Of a stretch of DNA of 64,000 nucleotides, positions 55,376 through 64,000 are shown in pieces. The position numbers were made by a program, and so were the translations under genes. The notes below the pieces were generated by a model that was given only the letters and a program-made list of their open reading frames with translations, was not told the origin of the DNA and made no database searches. This stretch comes from Aaosphaeria pasadenensis. Taxonomy: Eukaryota > Ascomycota > Dothideomycetes > Pleosporales. Numbering within the stretch: position 1 is the stretch's first letter; every line of letters starts with the position of its first letter. The stretch covers positions 186,001 to 250,000 of the forward strand of contig JAKLMB010000015.1 in assembly GCA_022813625.1 (NCBI GenBank). Reading direction: 5' to 3'.

Positions 55376-55756
55376 TCGCGCGCCGCTTTTCCTGCCATCA
55401 TACTCGTACACTTTGTCACTTCACTCTCTATTGCTTTTATCTTGCTTCACTCTTCTTCTTCATCGTTGTCGTCGTTGTCTTCTTCTTCTTCTTCTTCTAT
55501 TCCTACGGCCACGGACACGACCACGCCGTACACGCTACGGTACGCTACACCAGCACTACTCTTAAGTCTTTTAAGGGTACACTACCAAGTACAGAGTGCA
55601 CTACTCGTACAGTCGTACTTTATTACCCTATTCCTATCTCTACCACAGTATCTGTATCTTCGAGGTACTAGAACTAGAGTACTAGGAAGCCCGCCCCCAT
55701 TATTATTGCACTCTCACCCGAGCCTGGCTCTGTCCCTGTTGCTCATCTGCTCGTAC

Positions 55757-55785
55757 CCTGCCCTGCCCTGCCCTGCCCTGCCTTA
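55757..55785. repeat. CCTGC pentamer tandem repeat
   Basis: Four to five CCTGC units in a row, followed by CTCCTCCTC runs, in the putative leader of the LDB/PtaB-like gene. Confidence 0.6.
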
Positions 55786-56547
55786 CCCTATCCTCCTCCT
55801 CCTGCTCCTCCTCCTCGTCTCTCTCACGCGGCCGAATCTCGCTCGCTCGCTCGCTCCCCATCCGACGCCGCGCGACTCTCCACCGACACGCATGCGCGAC
55901 AACACCACCAACACCACTACTTCCACCACCGCCTCCACCGCGACCCATCATCCTTAACTCCCATCGACACACGGAGTTCTCTCTCGTCGCCTCATCCATC
56001 GCTGGTTGATCGCGCGCGCAGTCGTCTTCGCGATCGCGCATCCTCCTCGTTCGACTCTTCGCGGCCCCGGCACTTGCCGGTGGGCACTCCACCACTTCAT
56101 CCTCCCATCATCATCGTCACCATCACTAACACCATCAACCCCATCTCCATCATCTCACGCCTAGCCATCAACAACGGGCTCGACTCCGTCTCTATCGCTT
56201 TCATCTCCCAGTCGCTGGGTAGACTCCTCTAATAACGCGCACGCCTGTAATAGTTGGTCGAGAACGATATCTCGTCGGGTTCGCAAACTGGGAAGGCTTC
56301 CCATCGCACCCTCATCTTACGCCTAGCGATAGTCCACGCTTCATAGATCCCCTATTGGGCATGCATGTTCTGTAGTATATTTGGATTCCTTCTCGCCATC
56401 GACCCTTCCCCGGCGACGTCGACCCTTGGATAGTAACTCCCCTGTTTCGCGCCTCCGCGACAAGTTGGAAGTAACCACGAATCGCCTCGATCGAAAGCTC
56501 GCAGGACCTCCTCAGGTCGCGGTTCGCTGTTGGTTATTGCGAACAAG

Positions 56548-56975
56548 ATGATGACCACAAGCTATCCCGGCATGCAAAATCCGGGAATGCCACATGCCCA
56601 TCCCATGGGTGCGCCAGGTCCGAATCCTGGCCATCCGGGCATGCCTCAGGGCATGCAGATGCACCCAGGAGCATCGGGTCCAGGTGGACCAGCTGCTCAT
56701 GCCGGCCCCATGATGGCAGGAATGCCACCGGGCGTCGGCCCGAGTGCGCATGCACTTTCACATCTGCAGCCGCAGCAGGCGCACATGTTCCAGCAGCAGC
56801 AGCAGCAGCAACATGGACACATGCAGAGTAAGAACGACCCTCTTCCGTACCCAAATCGCACATCACAATGCTAACATAATGACCATCACCAGTGAACCCC
56901 CAGCAACTCATGCAGCAGAGAACTCACAATGCCCAACAAGCATATATACGACAGCAGCAGATGATGGCACAACAA

Positions 56976-57016
<41 letters not shown>

Positions 57017-59158
57017 ACAACATAACGGTATGGGTATGGGTTTCCCAAACATGGGCGGAATGAATCCGCAACAGCTCATGCAGCAGAACATGGGCGCGCC
57101 TTTTGTCAATCTGCCTGCGCATCTTCGTCAGCAAATGCAAATATCGCAGATGCAACATCAGCAGCAAACCCAGCAGGCACAGCAAGCACAGCAAGCACAG
57201 CAACAACATGCACAGCAACAGCAGCAGGCTCAGCAGGCACAACAGGCACAACAAGCTACGGGAAATCCCCAAGCGCAAGCCATGGCAGCTGCCCAGGCCC
57301 AAGCTCAGCAGGCTGCTCATGCTCAACAAGCGCAGATGCAGCAACATGCCATTGCCATGCAGCACGCCCAGTCGCAGTCGAGCAATCACAGTCAGTCTGG
57401 TAGCCAAGGGCCCCCTACGACAACACAACCTCAGCAAACCCCTCTTCGCCCTCCCTCGGCCGTCGGGAGTCATCAAGGACAAGCATCTCCTGCCCCTCAA
57501 TCCACACCCCAACAACAGCCTCAACCGGGTCCTCAACCTCCGCAACCAACACCCACTCAAAACCAGCCGCCAAACGGACCTCAGCAACCAAATCAACAAC
57601 CGCCAAATCCGCAGATGCAGCAACGAAATCCCAGCATGCCTCAAGGTCAGCCAGGCCAGCAAGGTCAACAAGGCCAGCAGGCACCTCAGGGTCCGCCGCA
57701 GGCCCAAGCCCAGGCACAAGCACAAGCTCAAGCCCAGGCACAAGCGCAAGCGCAAGCTCAGGCGCAGGCACATGCTCACGCTCAAGCTCAAGCTCAAGCT
57801 CAAGCATCACAGGCACGTCTGGCCATGATGCCTAGATCATCCAACGGGCAAGGAACTCTCAAGTTGTTGAACTTTGTCGATCAATTATCCCGATTCAGTG
57901 TAAGTTTTATCGCAACAACACGAAGCTCTTGCGACTAACAGAGGACTAGACTTCCCGAGGTGTCAATTCAATTGAATACTGGCAAAACTTTGTAGCTCGA
58001 TTCTTCACCGAAAGCGGCTCGTTCCTCCATACGCTATGGTCAGACCACACTCACGGGACTAAGATGTTCGAGATTGTGTATGGCTCATTACCCCGATACC
58101 TCTATACACAATTCAATACCGAAGTAGAGAATCTGCAGATCACTATCGACGGAGCGAACGAGAAGACCATACAGTCAGAAGTCAAGGTCACTTGCGATCG
58201 GGCCAAATTCATCTACACGTACAAGGGGGCTTGTCCGATCCAGGTTGTCTGCCGGGGCAAATTGACCGCTTTCTGGACAGGCTCTGACAAGATGGAATGG
58301 CTACAGTTCGACATGGAAGAGCACTCCCAGTATCTTCACCGTTCATCCCTGGAGTCTCTCTTCGCTCAGCCATCACCAAGTCAATTGAGTCAGACGGCAT
58401 CTCCCAAGATGAATAAGTCATCCAAGGCGAGGCAGCAGCAACAACAACGTCTTCTCAGCGAGAGCATGGAGCCCATATTGAAGAAGTCCGACATCCCCAT
58501 GGTCAAGATATCCGAATTCGGGATCCCGGCCGCCCTCCAGAACTACCTTGAAGTATGTCAAAGAGAATCTGCCTCTACTAGGTGGTTTACTGACACAACG
58601 TAGATCAACGAGACCATGAACAATATGACCAACGTCATGACCCACTACCAGGAGAACCCTCAGTTCGACCCCATACAGGCCATGTCACATTGGGTTCAGG
58701 CCATGTCAGTTTCCAACCCAACAATGGCGCAACAAGCTGGGCCCGGCGCGCATCCTCAGATGGTCAACATGCCCCCGAACCAAGGAATGCAACCTCCCCA
58801 GCCCGGCATGGCTCCCGGTGCACGAACGCCATCAGGTCCAGGTCAACCAGGAGGTCCTCAATTCATGTCCCCAGCCATGTCCAACTCTCTCTTGCCCAAC
58901 GGGATGACGGGTTCGCCTCATCTGATGAATTCGAGCCACACCCCGTCTCCGGCATCGCATCCCATGCAAAGCTCGCTCAGTCAACAAGGCAACGCCGTCG
59001 GCCAAAATACGTCTCCAAGCGCCGGCAACAAGAGGCGGAGGAGTACCGTGAAGGTCGACGTCGATGACGGTGGCGGAGCCGAAGTGAACGGTGCCCAGAA
59101 GGTCAAACCAAGCCCTCGAATGGGTGGAAACAAGAGGATAAAGGGCAGCAACAACTGA
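56548..59158 (+). CDS. LIM-domain-binding coregulator, PtaB/Ldb1-like, glutamine-rich
   Basis: Exons 56548-56827, 56893-57899, 57950-58552 and 58604-59158 give 814 aa. Residues 1-400 are low-complexity. They include a Met/Pro/Gly-rich start, a poly-Gln run near residue 120, a QQAQQAQ stretch, and a run of about 18 Gln-Ala dipeptides near 365-400. The LIM-binding domain runs from about 410 to 610 (LLNFVDQLSRFS, WQNFVARFFTESGSFLHTLW, TKMFEIVYGSLPRYLYTQFN). A Met/Gln/Pro-rich tail ends with a basic, nuclear-localisation-like segment (NKRRRSTVKVD). Aspergillus PtaB, with the Flo8-like SomA, controls adhesion, conidiation and biofilm; a similar role here is inferred. Leu-rich antisense frames are by-products of the Gln codons. 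Confidence 0.9.
56970..57022 (+). repeat. CAG/CAA trinucleotide repeat encoding poly-Gln
   Basis: An uninterrupted run of about 18 CAG or CAA codons in the LDB/PtaB-like gene, prone to length change. It is impure (CAG and CAA mixed), which should reduce slippage. Confidence 0.8.
57704..57806 (+). repeat. Hexanucleotide repeat encoding Gln-Ala dipeptides
   Basis: GCNCAR units in tandem encode alternating Ala and Gln over about 34 residues, with one short His/Ala interruption. Confidence 0.75.
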
Positions 59159-61201
59159 GGCTGACGTCCTGAGCGATGTATCCAACTCCCTGGCCCGGAT
59201 CTCGACCACTCAGCCATCCGCGCACCCTGGGCGACTCGTCCCCATCCTGTCTTGCATTTTTTTCCATATAGCGCGGCGTTTCCTCCTATTACTAAATATC
59301 CAGAGGCTTCTCCATCGTGTCCTATTCATATATATCTGGAGCTCGTATGTTTCAATCTCCAAAGTTGACGGTTTCGGGCGGACACTCTGATTTATTCTTT
59401 CCCCGGCGGTTCTCCTCCGACCAGGCGTCTGTTGGGCAGGGTTTCAAATTCTTACTGCCGTTGCTTCCTTGCTTTTGTTGTCGAATTTTCCCAGGGGCAT
59501 TTGCGCATCATCATCATCTTTATCCGTCATTCTTCTATCTATTCCCACTCAGCTTTCCAAATCTCGTTTGCCGCCTTTCTGGTTATTCGGCTCTCTATTT
59601 TCTGGACAGGAGAGAGAATGAAGAGTGTCTGTTGCGTCTTCCTCTCTGCTGGTTACATAATTTCTTGTACATTACGCGCTGGACACAAAAGAGAGGGGAG
59701 AGGGAGAGGAAGTGGGAAAGACTTTTGTGACCAAATGTCTCGCCCCATAAATCCCCCCAAAGTTGGATATTGGGGGGAGATATCAAAAAGTTCAAAGTAC
59801 CCTTCTTCTCCATGTTGTTCCTCCCCACTCACACCAGCCCATTTCCTGGTCATCGCTACTGCTGTCACACTGTCTCCTTCCTCTCCTGTTTATTCGAGGT
59901 TCCGCTCGACAAATCTGCCATTTGCTGCTTTTGTCCCTTTCCATTCCTCTTTTCCTTGCCCAAATGTTTTTCTTACCACGCGCTCTAGAGAGAACGGTTT
60001 TTTCCTTTGTATGGGTTTGATGATGCGAAATCGCCACCCCCCTCCCTTTCGGCCTTTTTTCCAAGATGGCAGGAATGGGAAAAGCGCGGGATTCTGGGTC
60101 CGGGACGGATGATGTGTTAATTCAAGAAGGCCACTACTACGCCCACCACAGCTGACGAGCGCCTCACAAGGGCTGCTGTCTGTTTGTGCGTGAGTGTATG
60201 TGCGTGTGTGAGCGAGGTCCCGACCGACGGAAGGAATCCCTGCGTTACTTTTCCTGTTCGAGTTGTTTAACTAGGGGAGAAAATTTTAAAGACGTTATGA
60301 CTTGTTCAATAAAACTTGAAATGGCTGTGAATGTTGGGTTTGTGTGATTTGATGTTTTGATGTTCTGTCGATGATGAGGGAGGGGTTGTATAGACGATTC
60401 TCAGTCGCTGCTCCGACTACCTGCTTCATTATTTGAATGAACGAGAAAGTATTTTAAGGTGCTTATTGATATTTATATCTTATCACAAAAACTAGTTACA
60501 TCGTCAATGGGTGGTTTTATTCCGCTTTATTTTCCATCGTAAATACCCACCCATTATTTATTCATTTTTCCTCTATAATCTCGATTTAGCGTATTTGAAC
60601 ATCTCTCCCCTCTTCCCACTTCAAGGAGGTCGATAACAGTTGGTTGCTTAATTAATTAATTAATTGCCCTTAACCTAACACAGCAGCGACCCCCAGGTCT
60701 GCCTTTTCAACCGACGATCTTCGCCTGGAAATTCATGGGCGTTGTAGCCCCTCTTCAGACTCCTCCCCTCTTCGCACTTAGTATATATGTGTACATGCCT
60801 ACATGGGATGGGGTACTAGTGTCCGCCGAGACGACTTGGTCCCTGGACTACGTTACAGTTGCAGTTGCAGTTACATGCACGCGGAGAGAGACACAGAGAG
60901 AGGGAAAAGTGGGACGGCGTGGTATACTTATTACTCCGCACGGCCATGACGTCGTGTCGTGGGTTTTGTATGTATGTACATGCATGTTTTCTGTCTGGGG
61001 TTGGTGATTGCTGCGGCGGGGTTTATAGGGACGGGGGGGATACATGGGAGTGTATATGAACGCTTGTCTGCGCTGCTCGCGGTGTCGAACCATGCATGCG
61101 CTTGGGAAAAATTTGGAGTGAAAAGGGATACATTCACATCAATTGAGAAACAAGGGACTGGGAGAAATTGGACGAAAATAAAAAAAGGGATCTAGAACGG
61201 T
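59159..61201. other. 2.0 kb intergenic region LDB/PtaB-like - hexosaminidase
   Basis: No supported gene. It contains a TTAATTAATTAATTAAT run at about 60646-60664, T/C-rich sequence and a TATATATG near 60781. Frames of up to 226 aa at 59432-60112 are rich in Phe/Ser/Cys, with no family resemblance. They look like translated UTR. Confidence 0.45.
60646..60664. repeat. TTAA tetranucleotide repeat
   Basis: About four and a half TTAA units in tandem in a non-coding region. Confidence 0.7.
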
Positions 61202-63422
61202 ATGGTGAGGCTAAAGAACTTTTGGTTGGGGTTGGGAGTCCTGCTGGCGGCGACGGTGGTGCGAGGTGAGTGTGATCGATTGAGAGAGATGAATGGTATG
61301 GTATGTGGATGTTAAAGCTGACTGTTTGATTGAAGCGAGATCGGTGGGGATACCGACTATACCACTTGTTCCTACCGCAGGTCGATTCTCCCTGAGCGAT
61401 GTAGAGGCCATTGTCGTCGACGGACGGTATGCGGATTCGGTGAACGACAAGGGCGAGACGCTCATCCCACCGACGTTGGAGGAATTCGCGAAGACGTTTT
61501 CCTCTGATCTGGAAGAGCTGAATTGGAGTATTCCAATCAAGCAGGGTAGTGCCAACGAGTCGACAAACACCATCTTCCTCACACTGGGTGATCCGGCCGA
61601 TTATCACGATGCAGCTGGTCGCGAATCCTCTGAGGGCTACACGCTATCGACATCATCGTCCGGCATCACCATCACGGGCGCAAGTCCCCTGGGAGTATGG
61701 TGGGGAACCCGAACGATCATCCAGCAAGCCGTCCTTAACAACGGGTCTCTCCCGTTCGGCACCGTCAACGACACTCCGGGATGGGGTCTCCGCGGCATGA
61801 CGCTGGACGCTGGACGGCATTACTACCCTCCTGACTTCCTGATCGAGATATGTGCCTACATGTCGTTCTTCAAGCAGAACACTTTCCACCTCCATCTGAG
61901 CGACAACCTGTACAACAACGAGAACTACACGCGGGAACAGTCACTGGCATTGTACGCGAGATTCCGTCTATGGTCCGACGCCAAAGAACTCGAAGGCTTG
62001 AATCGATACAAGAACGAGTCGTACACGGAGGACCAGTTCCACGATATCCAGACGTCCTGTGCGGCCCGCGGCGTCACCATCATCCCCGAGATAGAAGCAC
62101 CAGGCCACGCTCTCGTTTTTGTGCAGTGGAAGCCGGAGTTGGGTCTTGCGGACGACCTCAGTTTGCTGAATATCTCGCATCCGGATACGATTCCTACGAT
62201 CAAGGGCGTCTGGAGTACGTTTTTGCCGTGGTTTAAGAGCAAGACGGTGCATATTGGCGCGGATGAGTATACGGCGGAAGTTAATGACTATAATATCTTT
62301 GTTAACGCCATGGCGGATCATATTCACACGACGGCTGATAAGTCTATTAGGATATGGGGCACGTTTCCTCCGAATTATACGGAGCCTGGGTATGTCAATA
62401 TTTACAAGAATGTCACGATACAGCATTGGGCATTCTTTGAGGATAACCCGCTGTACGATTACATCTTGAATGACTACTCGGTAGTCAATTCGGATGATAC
62501 ATTCTACGCTGTTCAGAAGTGGCCGGTCCCCTATCCGACTTCTCCCAACGTCTCTGCTACGTTCCTGGGAAACCCGGAGAACGGAGGAAGTCTTTGGTAT
62601 CCGAATATCTTCGACCGATTCAACGCGTCCAACAATCCCGCCCGTGACGAGCCTCGCGTTCTAGGTCACACAGCTCCGCTCTGGAACGACCACGGACCGA
62701 CCGCTACCGTCTACTCTGAAGCGTACTACGCATGGCGTGAGGCAATCCCCGCCCTCGCCGACAAGCAATGGGGCGGAGACATCACCGCTGCAGAATTCTA
62801 CACCGCACTCTCGTCCCTTCACGCTTCGATCCCCGGCCAAAACCTCGAGCGCAAGATTCCTTCCAAGTCACCCATAATCCTCAACTACACCTTCTCCACA
62901 CCACCCACCACTTCCCCAAGTAGCATCGTCCTAGACACCTCCGGCAACGCCTACGACGGAACCACAGACTGCCCCCTCACGCCCTCCGGCTCCCTGAATA
63001 TCACCTCCACCTGCTCCCTCGACACCCCGCTCTCCTCGAAGGGCAGAAACTACACCCTCACCCTCTCCCTCCTCATCTCCGCTCTTACGAACCCCTCAAA
63101 CGCAACACTGATCTCTGGCCGGGACTCCGCGCTCCTTCTCACGCCCAACATTACGTTCCTCGCTGGCGGGAACTACTACAGCCTCAATTCCACCCTGCCG
63201 CTCGACACGAAGGTCGATCTTGAGGTCGTGGGGAGGGGGAACAGGACGTTTGCGAGGGTGGACGGAGGGACGGAGGAGGAGTTCACGGTGAGGCTGGGGA
63301 TATATGGGAGGGAGGTGGCGTGGGCGGGTATGCCGTTCGAGGCGCCGGTGGGGAGGGTTGCGGGCAGGGGGGCTGGGTGGGAGGGTGAGGTTTTTGGGGT
63401 TGCGTTGGTGGATGGGTCGTAA
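61202..63422 (+). CDS. Secreted beta-N-acetylhexosaminidase (GH20) with C-terminal extension
   Basis: Exons 61202-61265 and 61336-63422 give 716 aa. Exon 1 encodes a hydrophobic signal peptide (LGLGVLLAATVV). A GH20b-type N-terminal domain is followed by the TIM-barrel catalytic domain from about residue 170. Key segments are RGMTLDAGRHYYPPDF, FHLHLSDN, IPEIEAPGHA, and HIGADEY with the catalytic D331-E332 pair. It removes terminal GlcNAc or GalNAc from chitin oligomers and glycoproteins, in cell-wall turnover or nutrition. After about residue 510 there is a ~200-residue beta-rich, N-glycosylated region (LNYTF, ALLLTPNITFLAGGNYY). This resembles a concanavalin-like carbohydrate-binding fold by eye and is absent from the best-known fungal NagA enzymes. 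Confidence 0.92.
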
Positions 63423-63914
63423 GTGAAATTGGGGGTCGTATCTGAAGTGGTCATGATGGTGTTGTTTGTTTGGAAATTAATGTCTATTGACAGTGTGATA
63501 GAGATCGGTCACTTGTTGATGGAGGAGAAATGTTGTTGGGCAGTTTGGAACGATATAAAAACCAGACTCAAAATCCATTTGGCACAACGGACATTGGATG
63601 GCTGCAATAATGTGGCGTAGATGCATCAACATCGGAACACCAATAATGGAGCAACTCGCATCCCATACCGCACCCTAAGCTTTCGAAACAACAACCCAAC
63701 GCTTCACCACATTGCTCGTCACCATTCACGAACACAACGCCTCCGTGGAATAACCCAAGTGAACTTCCATTCAAAGTCCTCAAAGACAGACTCACGATCT
63801 TTTCCAAAGCCACACTGCCCATCCCCCTCCACCACCCTGATCTTACCCCCAACCCCACCATCAACCATACATACCTAATCCATCAACCTCAAAAATAACA
63901 CAACCCCCCATACA
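63423..63914. other. Intergenic region before the edge gene
   Basis: 492 nt. The plus strand becomes A/C-rich toward 63900, as expected for the leader of the next gene. No other feature. Confidence 0.4.
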
Positions 63915-64000
63915 ATGACCCGCAACAAACCCCGCCTCGCCCTCGCCCTCTACGCCCGCCCCAAGCATCCCTCAACATACCACTACGCCCTCCTCCTCAT
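63915..64000 (+). CDS. 5' fragment of a hypothetical protein, cut by the window edge
   Basis: ATG 63915 opens a frame of 28 complete codons with strong coding-type codon usage (C-ending codons). It starts MTRNKPRLALALYARP and continues past the end. The pattern of a basic start, then LALALYAR and TYHYALLL, resembles small fungal proteins of unknown function (DUF6914-like). This is too short to be certain. Confidence 0.5.
   Translation, partial: MTRNKPRLALALYARPKHPSTYHYALLL

Larger units (their letters stand above)
52968..56547. other. 3.6 kb non-coding block upstream of the LDB/PtaB-like gene
   Basis: No supported protein gene. From about 55060 the plus strand is pyrimidine-rich with several simple repeats, listed separately. 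It probably holds a long 5' leader, perhaps with an intron, and upstream ATGs for the coregulator gene. The first ~300 nt contain the V-ATPase promoter. Frames of 60-170 aa here are low-complexity on both strands. Confidence 0.5.

Noticed and set aside
55246..55957. Frames of 141 and 171 aa upstream of the LDB/PtaB-like gene
   Set aside because: Poly-Ser, poly-Leu and poly-Phe from CT repeats; probably 5' leader.
56886..57803. 305-aa Leu-rich minus-strand frame with long poly-Leu runs
   Set aside because: Complement of the CAG/CAA-coded Gln tracts of the LDB/PtaB-like gene. It looks like membrane helices only because CTG is Leu.
59432..60112. 226-aa plus-strand frame downstream of the LDB/PtaB-like gene
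   Set aside because: Rich in Phe, Ser, Cys and Leu from pyrimidine-rich DNA. It has no family and lies in a probable 3' UTR.
1..64000. CRISPR arrays, rRNA operons, integrases or transposases
   Set aside because: I found no spaced direct repeats, rRNA core sequence or transposase/reverse-transcriptase motif on either strand.

Overview
The window is nuclear DNA from a filamentous ascomycete (Pezizomycotina; a Dothideomycete is my best guess, from overall resemblance only). The evidence is many short GT-AG introns of about 45-70 nt, fungus-specific families (Ppo oxygenase, Zn2Cys6 factors, Dal5-type and maltose-type permeases, PtaB-like LIM-binding protein, tetraspanin, GPI mucin), and 0.3-3.5 kb non-coding spacers. 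I recognised no rRNA, tRNA, CRISPR array, intact transposon or viral gene. Exon models were built by hand; each complete model gives an open frame whose length is divisible by three.

Layout. 0.8-4.7 kb: arginyltransferase ATE1 and enoyl-CoA reductase TSC13 (+). 6.8-10.1 kb: a Ppo fatty-acid dioxygenase/P450 fusion (+) behind a 2 kb promoter region. 11.0-15.3 kb: a succinate dehydrogenase flavoprotein (+) converging on two small in-frame stacked ORFs (-), then a C2H2 protein (-). 16.4-18.9 kb: a Tsp3-like tetraspanin and an orphan ORF (+). 20.4-25.5 kb: a GPI-anchored repeat mucin and a DHA-type MFS exporter (-). 27.9-33.3 kb: an inositol-monophosphatase/QutG-like enzyme (-), a Zn2Cys6 regulator (+) and a sugar permease (-), which together look like a small catabolic cluster. 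34.2-36.9 kb: a 2H phosphoesterase and a histidine phosphatase ending in a PCNA-binding-type motif (both -). 37.9-40.4 kb: a protein with three tandem Zn2Cys6-like modules (+). 40.8-45.6 kb: a divergent TauD/Jlp1-type dioxygenase and Dal5/Soa1-type permease, plausibly for sulfonate use. 45.9-52.97 kb: a protein kinase (-), a four-helix membrane protein with a large ectodomain (+) and V-ATPase subunit B (-). 56.5-59.2 kb: a glutamine-rich PtaB/LDB-type coregulator (+) behind 3.6 kb of non-coding sequence. 61.2-63.4 kb: a secreted GH20 hexosaminidase (+). 63.9 kb to the edge: the start of one more gene.

Most genes are independent housekeeping or membrane functions. Two groupings look functional: the dioxygenase/permease pair at 40.8-45.6 kb and the phosphatase/regulator/permease trio at 27.9-33.3 kb. 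The least expected single observations are the canonical PIP-box at the C-terminus of a histidine phosphatase, the triple zinc-cluster protein, and the two same-frame ORFs separated by one TAG codon and 13 sense codons.
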